Positions 6,574-14,904 of a stretch of 22,158 bases of DNA are shown piece by piece. Every line of letters begins with the position of its first letter. Position 1 is the first letter of the stretch. The position numbers and the translations under genes were made by a program. The notes under the pieces were generated by a model. The model was not told the DNA's origin and did not search any database. It saw only the letters and a list, made by a program, of their open reading frames with translations. This stretch comes from GCA-2689995 sp964529325 (GTDB lineage Bacteria > Fidelibacterota > Marinisomatia > SCGC-AAA003-L08 > GCA-2689995), in NCBI GenBank assembly GCA_964529325.1, contig CAZGWH010000037.1, positions 1-22,158 of the forward strand, read 5' to 3'.

Positions 6574-7604
6574 TTAATAAAATTAGCTCATTATTTTTTA
6601 TAATTATTTTTTCTTGTTTTGCAATTAGTTTCGCACAAGAGCATCATGGATTATATAATAATGATTCAAATCATAATGAATCATCACATTCAGCACCTGG
6701 TGATTATCATTCAAACCAACATGGAGAAGAGCAACATCATGATGCAGGTGTTACTGGTAAAGTTATTATGCATCATATTCAGGATGGAAAAGTATTTGAA
6801 ATATTTAATCCATTACACCCCACCCACCCAATTGAAATAAAATTAACAACAACTTGGAATGATATTAGTCCTACTCTTGGTAAGTATTTTGGATGGGTGT
6901 TATCTGGAGCTGGATATGCTGAAGAGCCAGATCAACTTATTTTTACAAAACAAACAATAATGATGTTTTTAGCTTCATTGATAATTGTTTTATTATTTAT
7001 TTTTGGTTATCGAAAGGATAAAAAAGTACAATCAGGAATAGGTAATTTATTAGAAATTTTTGTTATTTTCATTAGAGATGAGGTTGTTTATCCTAATATG
7101 GGTGAAAAGCAGGGGCGTAGATTTTTACCACTGATATTAACTTTTTTCTTTTTTATTGTATTATTGAATTTGATGGGTTTAGTGCCAGGAAGTGCGACAG
7201 CAACAGCTTCATTTAGTGTTACTGTCGGTTTAGCACTGATTACCTTCTTTACATATATTCTCTTTGGAAATAAAGATTTTTGGAAACATATATTTGCAAC
7301 ACCAGGAGTACCGTTATGGTTATTGCCGATTATGATTCCAGTTGAAATTATTGGATTAATTACAAAGCCTTTTGCGCTTTCAGTTAGATTATTGGCAAAT
7401 ATGAATGCAGGACATATTATTATCCTTGCATTTTTAGGAATAATAATAAATATGAAAAGTTATGGTGCCGCTTTAGGTGCAGTACCAATGGCAATAGCAA
7501 TAAATATGCTTGAATTATTTGTTGCATTTTTACAGGCTTACATTTTTTCTTTACTGTCATCAATATTTATTGGGATGGCAGTAGTTGAACATGAACATCA
7601 CTAA
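6570..7604 (+). CDS. atpB: F1Fo ATP synthase subunit a, with signal peptide and His-rich N-terminal extension
   Basis: 344 residues, about 70 longer than E. coli subunit a. The proton-path core is clear: KPFALSVRLLANMNAGHI contains the essential arginine (R273), and the last helices include ELFVAFLQAYIFSLL. Residues 1-22 look like a cleavable signal peptide (SLFFIIIFSCFAISFAQ). They are followed by a His-rich, extracytoplasmic stretch (about 24-90) with a dozen histidines before the first Fo helix at about 127. The C-terminus ends HEHH. The TTG start overlaps the upstream TGA. It must begin at or near this codon because the signal peptide follows and the next Met is residue 67. Signal-peptide forms of subunit a are known from FCB-group bacteria. 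The role of the histidines is unknown. Confidence 0.94.
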   Translation: MINKISSLFFIIIFSCFAISFAQEHHGLYNNDSNHNESSHSAPGDYHSNQHGEEQHHDAGVTGKVIMHHIQDGKVFEIFNPLHPTHPIEIKLTTTWNDISPTLGKYFGWVLSGAGYAEEPDQLIFTKQTIMMFLASLIIVLLFIFGYRKDKKVQSGIGNLLEIFVIFIRDEVVYPNMGEKQGRRFLPLILTFFFFIVLLNLMGLVPGSATATASFSVTVGLALITFFTYILFGNKDFWKHIFATPGVPLWLLPIMIPVEIIGLITKPFALSVRLLANMNAGHIIILAFLGIIINMKSYGAALGAVPMAIAINMLELFVAFLQAYIFSLLSSIFIGMAVVEHEHH

Positions 7605-7626
7605 ATAACAATAGGAGTTAATAACA

Positions 7627-7854
7627 ATGGATGCAATAGGATACGCATATCTTGCAGCAGGTTTAGGTGCTGGCTTAGTTACAATTGGAGCTGGTTACGG
7701 AATTGGTAAAATTACGGCTGCTGCTGCTGAAGCAACAGGAAGACAGCCTGAAGCTGCTGGCGATATAAGAACAACGGCATTGATCATGTCTGCATTGATC
7801 GAAGGTGTTGCTTTATTTGCTGCAGCAACATGTTTCTTATTACAAGGTAAATAA
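7627..7854 (+). CDS. atpE: F1Fo ATP synthase subunit c
   Basis: 75 residues forming a helical hairpin. Helix 1 has the Gly/Ala packing motif (AAGLGAGLVTIGAGYGIG), the polar loop is RQPEA (about 39-43), and helix 2 holds the ion-binding carboxylate E59 in SALIEGVAL. Compared with Na+-type rings such as Ilyobacter (helix-1 Gln, and Glu-Ser in helix 2), the corresponding positions here are Ala and Gly, so proton coupling is expected. GGAG lies at good spacing before the ATG. It is strongly expressed in relatives because several copies form each ring. No enhanced leader structure is obvious here. Confidence 0.95.
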   Translation: MDAIGYAYLAAGLGAGLVTIGAGYGIGKITAAAAEATGRQPEAAGDIRTTALIMSALIEGVALFAAATCFLLQGK

Positions 7855-7873
7855 TTAGACCTGGAGTAATAAC

Positions 7874-8359
7874 ATGTTAGAAGTACATGGAGGACTGCTC
7901 GCGTGGACAGTAATAACATTTCTAATTCTTTTAGTTGTACTTAAAAAAGTTGCATGGGGTCCAATTATTTCTGCTCTTGAATCAAGAGAGAAAGAAATAA
8001 AAGATGCTTTAAATGTAGCTGATAAGGCAAAAGAAAATGCTGAAAAAGCACAAAAGGATTATGAAGAAGTTGTTGCTAAAGCGCAAGCTGAAGGGCAAGA
8101 AATTGTTGCTGAAAGTCGAAAAGTTGGGGCTAAACTAAAAGCTGAAATCGAAGAATCTGCAAGAAAAAGTGCTGAAGATATTGCTGAAAAAGCAAAAGAG
8201 CAAATTGTTGCAGAGAAAGAAAAGGCACTTAGTGAAATCCATGCTATCGCTGTTGAATTAACAATGAAAACTGCTGAAAAAGTAGTAAAGCGTAATTTAA
8301 CAACCGATGATAATAAAAAATTCATTGATGATACTTTGAATCAACTTGGACAAGCTTAA
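7874..8359 (+). CDS. atpF: F1Fo ATP synthase subunit b
   Basis: 161 residues. One N-terminal transmembrane helix (about 8-27, LLAWTVITFLILLVVLKKV) leads into a long charged, Ala/Lys/Glu-rich coiled coil that forms the peripheral stalk. The conserved WGPI...ALESREKEI segment follows the membrane helix. Only one b-type gene is present, so the stalk should be a homodimer rather than b/b'. The ATG has a GGAG ribosome site. The TAA overlaps the atpH start by one base. Confidence 0.95.
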   Translation: MLEVHGGLLAWTVITFLILLVVLKKVAWGPIISALESREKEIKDALNVADKAKENAEKAQKDYEEVVAKAQAEGQEIVAESRKVGAKLKAEIEESARKSAEDIAEKAKEQIVAEKEKALSEIHAIAVELTMKTAEKVVKRNLTTDDNKKFIDDTLNQLGQA

Positions 8360-8898
8360 TGGCAATTAGCCGAAATGCAAATCGCTTTGCACAAGCACTT
8401 TATTCTGTAGCTGAAAAGAAGAATAATGTATTTGATGTAAAATCATCTATAGAACAATTGATGAAACTATATAGGAAAAATCCAGAATTTCGATTTATCT
8501 TATTATCGAAAAGAATTAATAAAAATCAAAAAATAAAGATTTTAAAAGATTCACTTTTAAATAAGGTAAATGCAATAACATTAGAGTTAATAGAAATTTT
8601 ATTGGTTAATGATTGTATAAAAGAATTGCCGTCAATTAACAGTCGGTTTCAATTGTTCGTTTCAGAAAAAATGAAAACAGCTCAAGTATCTGTGATCGTT
8701 TCAGATGAATTAAATGATGAACAAAAGAGTAATTTGCAGCAGTCAATTGAGGCAAAATTAAATAAAAAAATAGATATTCAATTGGATGTAGATCCTAAAA
8801 TAATTGGTGGTATGGTTCTTAGAATCGATAACACTATCATTGATGGGTCCATCAAGAGACAGTTGGAAAAAATCCGTGAACACTTAGTTCTTAATTAG
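8359..8898 (+). CDS. atpH: F1Fo ATP synthase subunit delta
   Basis: 179 residues, normal for the OSCP/delta family. The N-terminal helical domain (NANRFAQALYSVAEKKN) binds the alpha N-terminus. The C-terminal part carries the family's conserved end, DPKIIGGMVLRIDNTIIDGSIKRQLEKI. It joins F1 to the b stalk. It begins on the last base of atpF's stop codon (TAATG), so expression is coupled. It ends 18 bp before atpA. Confidence 0.94.
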   Translation: MAISRNANRFAQALYSVAEKKNNVFDVKSSIEQLMKLYRKNPEFRFILLSKRINKNQKIKILKDSLLNKVNAITLELIEILLVNDCIKELPSINSRFQLFVSEKMKTAQVSVIVSDELNDEQKSNLQQSIEAKLNKKIDIQLDVDPKIIGGMVLRIDNTIIDGSIKRQLEKIREHLVLN

Positions 8899-8916
8899 AA
8901 CTGATTTGGAGATTTA

Positions 8917-10440
8917 ATGGAAGTAACTACAGACGAAATAACTTCGTTACTGAAGCAACAACTTGAGGCATATCAGCCAAATTTAGATGTTGCAGAAGTT
9001 GGTGAAGTTATTATGGTTGGTGATGGTGTGGCAAGAGTAAGTGGGCTTGAAAATGTAATGAGCTCAGAACTTGTTGAATTACCAAATGATGTATTTGGAA
9101 TGGCTTTGAATCTTGAGGAAGACAATGTTGGTTTGGTGTTGTTTGGTGATTCAAGAAAAATCCGTGAAGGTGATATTGCAAAACGAACAGGTAGAATTGT
9201 TGAAGTTCCAGTAGGAAAAGAAATGCTTGGTCGTGTTGTTGATCCTTTGGGGCAACCTTTGGATGGAAAAGGTGCAATTAAAGCTGAAAAAACATTACCA
9301 ATTGAACGAAAAGCACTTGGTGTAATGCAACGACAACCTGTAAACCAACCTTTACAAACAGGAATTAAAGCAGTTGATAGTATGATTCCAATTGGACGAG
9401 GACAGCGAGAGCTTATTATTGGTGATAGACAAACAGGAAAAACAGCTGTTGCTATTGATGCAATTATTAACCAAAAATATACACATGAAACAGATGAACC
9501 TGTATATTGTATTTATGTTGCAATTGGACAGAAAGCTTCTACCATTGCAAGTTTAGTTGCAGAATTAGAAGAAAATGGTGCAATGGAATATACAACAGTT
9601 GTTACTTCTAATGCATCAGATGCTGCTCCTTTACAATTTATTGCACCATATAGTGGAACTGCTATGGGTGAATATTTTAGAGATAGTGGTGGACATGCAT
9701 TAATTGTCTATGATGATTTATCTAAACAAGCTGTTGCATATCGTCAAATGTCATTGATTTTAAGAAGACCTCCAGGGCGTGAAGCATTTCCAGGTGATGT
9801 ATTCTATTTACATAGTCGTTTATTGGAGAGATCTTCTCGATTATCCGATGATTTAGGTGGTGGTTCTCTTACTGCATTACCCATTATCGAAACACAAGAA
9901 GGTGATGTATCCGCATATATTCCTACAAATGTAATTTCAATTACTGATGGACAAATTTATTTAGAAACAAATTTATTTAATTCAGGTATTCGACCTGCGA
10001 TTGATGTTGGATTATCTGTTTCTCGTGTGGGTGGATCTGCTCAAATTAAAGCAATGAAAAAAGTTGCAGGTACACTTCGACTTGATCTTGCTCAATTTCG
10101 TGAATTAGAAGCATTTGCTAAGTTTGGGTCTGATTTGGATAAATCTACTCTAGCTCAATTAACGCGTGGTCAACGAATGGTTGAAATATTAAAACAAGGC
10201 CAATATGTACCAATGCGTGTAGAAGAACAAGTTGTAATTATTTTTGCAGCGAGTAAGGGTGTTCTTGATGATATTGAACTTCCTTTAATTAGAAAGTTTG
10301 AAGTGGAGTTAATGGAATCATTGAAAGCGACAAATGATACTATATTGAAAGAAATTTTTGAAAAAGGTTCAATTAGTGATGAACTTAATAAAAAATTATT
10401 AGAAGCGATGATTAACTTTAAAAAAGGATTCGTGGCATAA
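8917..10440 (+). CDS. atpA: F1 ATP synthase subunit alpha
   Basis: 507 residues. The P-loop GDRQTGKT is at 169-176. The alpha-type core and the signature RPAIDVGLSVSRVGG, including the arginine finger that completes the beta catalytic site, are present. The N-terminal region ITSLLKQQLEAYQ is the delta-binding helix. This subunit binds nucleotide non-catalytically. A GGAG ribosome site precedes the ATG. A 206-codon open frame on the opposite strand (10170-10790) is a composition shadow. Confidence 0.97.
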   Translation: MEVTTDEITSLLKQQLEAYQPNLDVAEVGEVIMVGDGVARVSGLENVMSSELVELPNDVFGMALNLEEDNVGLVLFGDSRKIREGDIAKRTGRIVEVPVGKEMLGRVVDPLGQPLDGKGAIKAEKTLPIERKALGVMQRQPVNQPLQTGIKAVDSMIPIGRGQRELIIGDRQTGKTAVAIDAIINQKYTHETDEPVYCIYVAIGQKASTIASLVAELEENGAMEYTTVVTSNASDAAPLQFIAPYSGTAMGEYFRDSGGHALIVYDDLSKQAVAYRQMSLILRRPPGREAFPGDVFYLHSRLLERSSRLSDDLGGGSLTALPIIETQEGDVSAYIPTNVISITDGQIYLETNLFNSGIRPAIDVGLSVSRVGGSAQIKAMKKVAGTLRLDLAQFRELEAFAKFGSDLDKSTLAQLTRGQRMVEILKQGQYVPMRVEEQVVIIFAASKGVLDDIELPLIRKFEVELMESLKATNDTILKEIFEKGSISDELNKKLLEAMINFKKGFVA

Positions 10441-10443
10441 AAC

Positions 10444-11295
10444 ATGGCAAACCTGAAGGACATACGGGATAGAATAAAATCCATTAAAAGTATCCAGCAG
10501 GTTACTGGGGCAATGAAGATGGTTGCAGCTGCTAAAATGCGAAAAGCACAGCAACGAATGGAGCAAGCAAGACCATATTCAGGTAGATTAAAGGATTTAA
10601 TTAAGGATTTAATTCCTGATGTTGATCGTAATTTATTACCATTGTTAGACACTCGAGAAAAATCAAGATATACCTTTGTCGTAATTACATCAGACCGTGG
10701 CTTGGCTGGATCATTTAATACAAATGTTCTAAAAAAAGCACAAAGAGAAATTGATGAAATAGGAAAAGATAATGTTGATTTAATTTGCATAGGAAAAAAG
10801 TCAAGAGACCATTTTAAAAGAAGAGATTATAATATCATTTATGAATATTTAGAATTTTGGAATGAACTTGAATTTAATCATGCAATTGAATTTGGGAAAA
10901 ATATTATTGAACAATTTACATCAGGCACTTCTGACCATGTACAAGTTGTTTATAATGAATTTGTAAGTGTCGCTACTCAAACAGTAATTTCTGAACAATT
11001 ACTTCCTCTAGAATATGAGCAAGAAGAACAAAAGGCTTTAGATAAACTTTTTGAACCATCGAAAGAGGAAATAGTACTAAATATGATTCCTAGACATTTA
11101 AATGTGCAAGTATGGAAATACTTATTGGAGTCCTATGCAAGTGAACAAGCAGCACGAATGCTCGCAATGGAAAATGCGACAACGAATGCAAATGATATGA
11201 TTCGTGATTTAAAATTAAAATTTAATAAAGCTCGACAAACTGCAATTACAATGGAAATATTGGATATTGTTGGTGGTGCCGAGGCATTGAAATAA
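10444..11295 (+). CDS. atpG: F1 ATP synthase subunit gamma
   Basis: 283 residues. The two conserved coiled-coil ends of the rotor shaft are visible: N-terminal LKDIRDRIKSIKSIQQVTGAM and C-terminal NKARQTAITMEILDIVGGAEAL. The central SDRGLAGSFN motif of the globular domain is also present. It lies 3 bp after atpA. The only possible ribosome site is an AAGGA about 15 nt upstream within atpA, so coupling to atpA translation is likely. Confidence 0.96.
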   Translation: MANLKDIRDRIKSIKSIQQVTGAMKMVAAAKMRKAQQRMEQARPYSGRLKDLIKDLIPDVDRNLLPLLDTREKSRYTFVVITSDRGLAGSFNTNVLKKAQREIDEIGKDNVDLICIGKKSRDHFKRRDYNIIYEYLEFWNELEFNHAIEFGKNIIEQFTSGTSDHVQVVYNEFVSVATQTVISEQLLPLEYEQEEQKALDKLFEPSKEEIVLNMIPRHLNVQVWKYLLESYASEQAARMLAMENATTNANDMIRDLKLKFNKARQTAITMEILDIVGGAEALK

Positions 11296-11307
11296 GAGAG
11301 GATATAC

Positions 11308-12693
11308 ATGTCAGCTAACGGTAAAATATCACAAATAATGGGTGCGGTAGTCGATGTCGCTTTTGAAGACGGAAACTTGCCTAAAATTCTTAATGCACTT
11401 GAAGTTGAGAGAGAAGAAGGTAAGCTTGTATTAGAAGTTGCTCAACATTTAGGTGATAGTATGGTAAGAGCAATTGCAATGGATTCGACTGATGGATTAA
11501 TGAGAGGTGTATCTGTTAAAGATTCTGGAAATCCGATTACAGTTCCTGTTGGTCAAGAAACTTTAGGGCGATTATTTGATGTATTGGGAAATACAATTGA
11601 TCAAAAAGGTGATGTTCAAACAAAGGGGAAATCACCGATTCATAGATCAGCTCCTCCACATGAAGAATTAGCTACTTCAAAAGAAGTTTTAGTTACTGGA
11701 ATTAAAGTTGTTGATTTAATTGAACCCTATACAAAAGGTGGTAAAACAGGTTTATTTGGTGGTGCTGGTGTAGGTAAAACAGTACTTATTCAAGAACTTA
11801 TTAGAAATATTGCAACAGAGCATGGTGGTTATTCTGTATTTGCTGGTGTAGGTGAAAGAACCCGTGAAGGAAATGATCTTTATAACGAAATGACAGAGTC
11901 TGGTGTAATTGATAAAACTACAATGGTATTTGGCCAGATGAACGAACCTCCAGGTGCTCGATTAAGAGTTGCATTAACTGGTCTTACAATGGCAGAATAT
12001 TTTAGAGACCAAGAAGGTAAAGATGTATTATTATTTGTAGATAATATTTTCCGATTTACTCAAGCAGGTTCTGAAGTATCCGCATTACTTGGAAGAATGC
12101 CTTCTGCTGTAGGTTATCAGCCAACACTTTCTACGGAAATGGGTGATTTACAAGAAAGAATTACTTCAACTCATAATGGTTCAATTACATCGGTACAAGC
12201 TGTATATGTTCCGGCTGATGATTTAACCGATCCTGCTCCTGCTACTACATTTGCTCACTTGGATGCAACTTCCGTATTAGAAAGAAAGATTGCAGAATTA
12301 GGTATTTATCCTGCAGTTGATCCTCTGGCATCTACTTCACGAATTTTAGATCCTCGTGTTATTGGTGACCGTCATTATAATGTTGCAAGACAAACACAAT
12401 CTGTTCTTCAAAAATATAAAGACTTACAAGATATTATTGCTATTTTGGGAATGGATGAATTATCTGATGAAGATAAATTGACAGTATCAAGGGCTAGAAA
12501 AATGCAGAAATTTATGTCACAACCATTTTTTGTTGCTGAACAATTTACGGGTAAAAAAGGCCGATATGTTTCAATGGAAGATACTGTTTCTGGATTTGAA
12601 GCAATTCTTAATGGTGAAGTTGATGAACTAAATGAAAATGCATTTGCTTATGTTGGTTCAATTGATGAAGCTATTGAAAATAGTAATAAATAA
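11308..12693 (+). CDS. atpD: F1 ATP synthase catalytic subunit beta
   Basis: 461 residues. The P-loop GGAGVGKT is at 151-158. The catalytic glutamate is in GERTREGND (E183), and Walker B is VLLFVDNIFRF. The C-terminal DELSDED acidic motif contacts gamma and epsilon. The catalytic site for ATP synthesis is complete. A GAGAGG ribosome site precedes the ATG. It lies 12 bp after atpG and 10 bp before atpC. Confidence 0.97.
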   Translation: MSANGKISQIMGAVVDVAFEDGNLPKILNALEVEREEGKLVLEVAQHLGDSMVRAIAMDSTDGLMRGVSVKDSGNPITVPVGQETLGRLFDVLGNTIDQKGDVQTKGKSPIHRSAPPHEELATSKEVLVTGIKVVDLIEPYTKGGKTGLFGGAGVGKTVLIQELIRNIATEHGGYSVFAGVGERTREGNDLYNEMTESGVIDKTTMVFGQMNEPPGARLRVALTGLTMAEYFRDQEGKDVLLFVDNIFRFTQAGSEVSALLGRMPSAVGYQPTLSTEMGDLQERITSTHNGSITSVQAVYVPADDLTDPAPATTFAHLDATSVLERKIAELGIYPAVDPLASTSRILDPRVIGDRHYNVARQTQSVLQKYKDLQDIIAILGMDELSDEDKLTVSRARKMQKFMSQPFFVAEQFTGKKGRYVSMEDTVSGFEAILNGEVDELNENAFAYVGSIDEAIENSNK

Positions 12694-12703
12694 GGGATCT
12701 TAA

Positions 12704-13102
12704 ATGTCCAACGATTTTACTATTGAAATTATCACACCAACAACCCAAATGGATTTAGGCTCAGTAAATTATTTACGCTTACCTGGAATTCATGGCTTAT
12801 TTGGTGTAATGAAAAATCACACTGCCTCATTAGTCTCATTAGGGATTGGTGAAATTAAAATTGAAAAATCAGATTCAACTGAATATTGGGCAACCAGTGG
12901 TGGTGTTTTAGATTTCAATAATAATAAAGCTCAATTACTTTTAGAAACTGTGGAACAGTCAAGTGATATAGATATTGAAAGAGCAGAACAATCTCAGGAA
13001 CGTGCAAAAAAGAGATTGAATGATGTTAAGAAAGATAGAGCTCGTTCTGAAATGGCACTTGCAAAAGCTATCAATAGATTAAATGTAGGAAATAGAAGTT
13101 AA
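12704..13102 (+). CDS. atpC: F1 ATP synthase subunit epsilon
   Basis: 132 residues, with both usual domains. The N-terminal beta sandwich is recognisable from LPGIHGLFGVMKNHT, and the C-terminal helical hairpin covers about 87-130 (ERAEQSQERAKKRLND). The latter can act as an inhibitory arm in many bacteria. It is the last atp gene. No terminator follows it, so transcripts probably continue into the LysM gene 69 bp on. Confidence 0.93.
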   Translation: MSNDFTIEIITPTTQMDLGSVNYLRLPGIHGLFGVMKNHTASLVSLGIGEIKIEKSDSTEYWATSGGVLDFNNNKAQLLLETVEQSSDIDIERAEQSQERAKKRLNDVKKDRARSEMALAKAINRLNVGNRS

Positions 13103-13112
13103 TTTATTCTAA

Positions 13113-13141
13113 ACGATATAAAAAATATTTTATATTATCGT
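13113..13141. other. AU-rich stem-loop between atpC and the LysM gene
   Basis: ACGATATAAAA (13113-13123) pairs with TTTTAT and ATCGT (13128-13141) around a 4-nt loop with a 3-nt bulge, giving 11 pairs. No U-tract follows, so it is not a classical terminator. It could mark an RNA processing or stabilising site that separates the atp message from the lipoprotein message. Confidence 0.3.
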
Positions 13142-13171
13142 AATAGGAAACAAATTTATAAAGGTTTTATC

Positions 13172-13903
13172 ATGAAGAAGTTAATCGTAATTACAATATT
13201 ATCATCATTAATTATTGTTGGGTGTGGAAAAAAACCACAACCATCACCAGAGGAAGTTATTCCTGAAATTCCAGAGCCAATTGCAACAGTCGAAGTAGTA
13301 GAAACTCCTCAGGAAGATCTATCAGATGTTGTTATTGAAGTAAATGATGGGAATGCTGAAGTTGTAGAGGTTGATCCTGGTGGAAATGGGGAAGCAACTG
13401 AAAATGGGAAACCTGCTGACGAACCATCTGAAGTAGTTGAACCTGAAACGGAAGAGATTGTTGTAGAGACACAGGTTGTTGTAGATCCTGTACAAGATTT
13501 AGATGAAATTGTTCCTGATAGTACATGGACAGAATATATGATTAAACCAGGTCAAACACTATCATTAATTGCGTATGAAGAATTTGGTAATCCAAATGAA
13601 TGGAGAACTATATACGGTTGGAATAAGGAAAAAATTGGTGATGATCCAAACATGATTCATCCATATCATTATCTTGATTTACTAAAACCAAGTGAAAATG
13701 CAGTGGAATTTGAGTCAGACTATTATATTCATAAGGTTACAAGAGGTGAATCTTTATGGACAATATCAAAAAAAGAATACGGTGATCAATATGCATGGGT
13801 TGTATTATTTTGGGATAATGAAGCGGTATTACAGGGAAATGATGGCGTACTTAGACCTGGTATGGAATTAAAAGTTAGAACTGAACTTTGGCCTGAATTT
13901 TAA
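13172..13903 (+). CDS. Lipoprotein with two LysM domains
   Basis: 243 residues. A lipoprotein signal peptide ends at the lipobox IVGC with C18 as the lipidated residue. Residues 22-118 form an acidic, Pro/Glu/Val-rich linker of low complexity. LysM1 (about 120-170, YMIKPGQTLSLIAYEEFGN) and LysM2 (about 186-238, HKVTRGESLWTISKKEYGD) follow. It probably tethers to the outer membrane or inner leaflet and binds peptidoglycan. No catalytic domain is present. An AAGG ribosome site precedes the ATG. It is the last gene of the plus-strand block and sits before a strong terminator. Functionally it fits better with the upstream M23/bactofilin wall genes than with ATP synthase. Confidence 0.88.
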   Translation: MKKLIVITILSSLIIVGCGKKPQPSPEEVIPEIPEPIATVEVVETPQEDLSDVVIEVNDGNAEVVEVDPGGNGEATENGKPADEPSEVVEPETEEIVVETQVVVDPVQDLDEIVPDSTWTEYMIKPGQTLSLIAYEEFGNPNEWRTIYGWNKEKIGDDPNMIHPYHYLDLLKPSENAVEFESDYYIHKVTRGESLWTISKKEYGDQYAWVVLFWDNEAVLQGNDGVLRPGMELKVRTELWPEF

Positions 13904-13927
13904 TAGATAGACATAATATATATTTTA

Positions 13928-13959
13928 AAAAAAAGGAGTGATAATTCACTCCTTTTTTT
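13928..13959. terminator. Bidirectional intrinsic terminator
   Basis: The hairpin AAAAAAAGGAGTG / CACTCCTTTTTTT has a 6-nt loop (ATAATT), so both strands show a stem followed by a U-run. It lies between the convergent LysM gene (ends 13903) and lipid kinase gene (ends 13970) and should stop transcription from both sides. Confidence 0.93.
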
Positions 13960-13969
13960 GTACCTAAAT

Positions 13970-14860
13970 TTATTTACAAAACACTTTTATTCGTTTTGGA
14001 ATAACTTTAACATCAATGGGTGTTGAGCCTGCAAGTTCACCATCAATATTTAATAACTCATCTTCCTGTGGAATTAAAGAAAAACTTGATGCTGTATAAT
14101 ATTCAACAAGTGGATTATAAATATGTGTACCATTAAATAAATTTGGTAACATTGAAAGGATTTTAAATCTACTTGACTTATTTTTCACAACTATAATATC
14201 CATTAATCCATCATTTAATTTTGCTTTAGGTGCCATTTTCATTCCTTTACCCGTATGAATTGTATTACACGCAATAATGAAAGCAAAATCATCTGAAATT
14301 CGTTTTTCTCCGATAATTAATGCGGCTGGTCTTGGTTTAATTGATAATACTTCTAATACACTTAAAATGGTATATCGACTTGTACCCATCCAGCGATGAA
14401 TTTCAGCTTTATTTGCAACATCAGTAACAAGGCCCCAGCCAATAATATTTATTGCATATTTTGTTACATGATTAATTTTAACTTCAGCAATATCAACTTT
14501 CATTGTATTGCCATTAATTATAGCTTTTACGGCATTAATTGGGTCAACGAGGTCTAAATCATGCATAAATGAATTCCCTGACCCTCCTGGAATTAATCCC
14601 AATGGAAGATCAAAGTTATCGTTACGAAACATTAGGCCATTCGTAATTTCATGTAAAGTACCATCACCACCAATGGATAAAATTCCATCATACCCATTAA
14701 AGTCAAGTTGCTCTGCAAGGTCTTTACCGTGCCCAGCAAACATTGTTTCTATAATTGTTAAATCAATATTAGCGTTATCAAAAAGGGGTTTTACTTTTTT
14801 AAGTATTTTGGGACCCTTTTTCATTCCACCATGTGGATTGACTGTTAAATAAAACTTCAT
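13970..14860 (-). CDS. Diacylglycerol/sphingosine-kinase-family lipid kinase
   Basis: 296 residues, the usual length for YegS/DgkB-type kinases. The catalytic-domain hallmark GGDGTLHEITNGL starts at residue 64, and a nucleotide loop reading PGGSGNSF is at 91-98. Bacterial DgkB and YegS usually have P-x-GTGND here. The GGSGN form is closer to eukaryotic sphingosine/ceramide kinases and occurs in several FCB bacteria. N-terminal VNPHGG (7-12) is also conserved. The substrate is a lipid alcohol, and diacylglycerol, a sphingoid base or another lipid cannot be distinguished. An AGGT ribosome site lies before the ATG. It is 44 bp downstream of the subtilase on the same strand and may be co-transcribed. 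Confidence 0.87.
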   Translation of the reverse strand: MKFYLTVNPHGGMKKGPKILKKVKPLFDNANIDLTIIETMFAGHGKDLAEQLDFNGYDGILSIGGDGTLHEITNGLMFRNDNFDLPLGLIPGGSGNSFMHDLDLVDPINAVKAIINGNTMKVDIAEVKINHVTKYAINIIGWGLVTDVANKAEIHRWMGTSRYTILSVLEVLSIKPRPAALIIGEKRISDDFAFIIACNTIHTGKGMKMAPKAKLNDGLMDIIVVKNKSSRFKILSMLPNLFNGTHIYNPLVEYYTASSFSLIPQEDELLNIDGELAGSTPIDVKVIPKRIKVFCK

Positions 14861-14904
14861 AATTACCTATTAATTTAGTAGCCTAATTTAATTTAGGTTT
14901 AATA

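Noticed and set aside
7627..7854. Na+-coupled ATP synthase
   Set aside because: The helix-1 Gln and helix-2 Glu-Ser of Na+ c-subunits are replaced by Ala and Glu-Gly.
10170..10790. 206-codon open frame antisense to atpA/atpG
   Set aside because: It spans two highly conserved genes on the other strand, shows no domain and no ribosome site; it is a codon-usage shadow.
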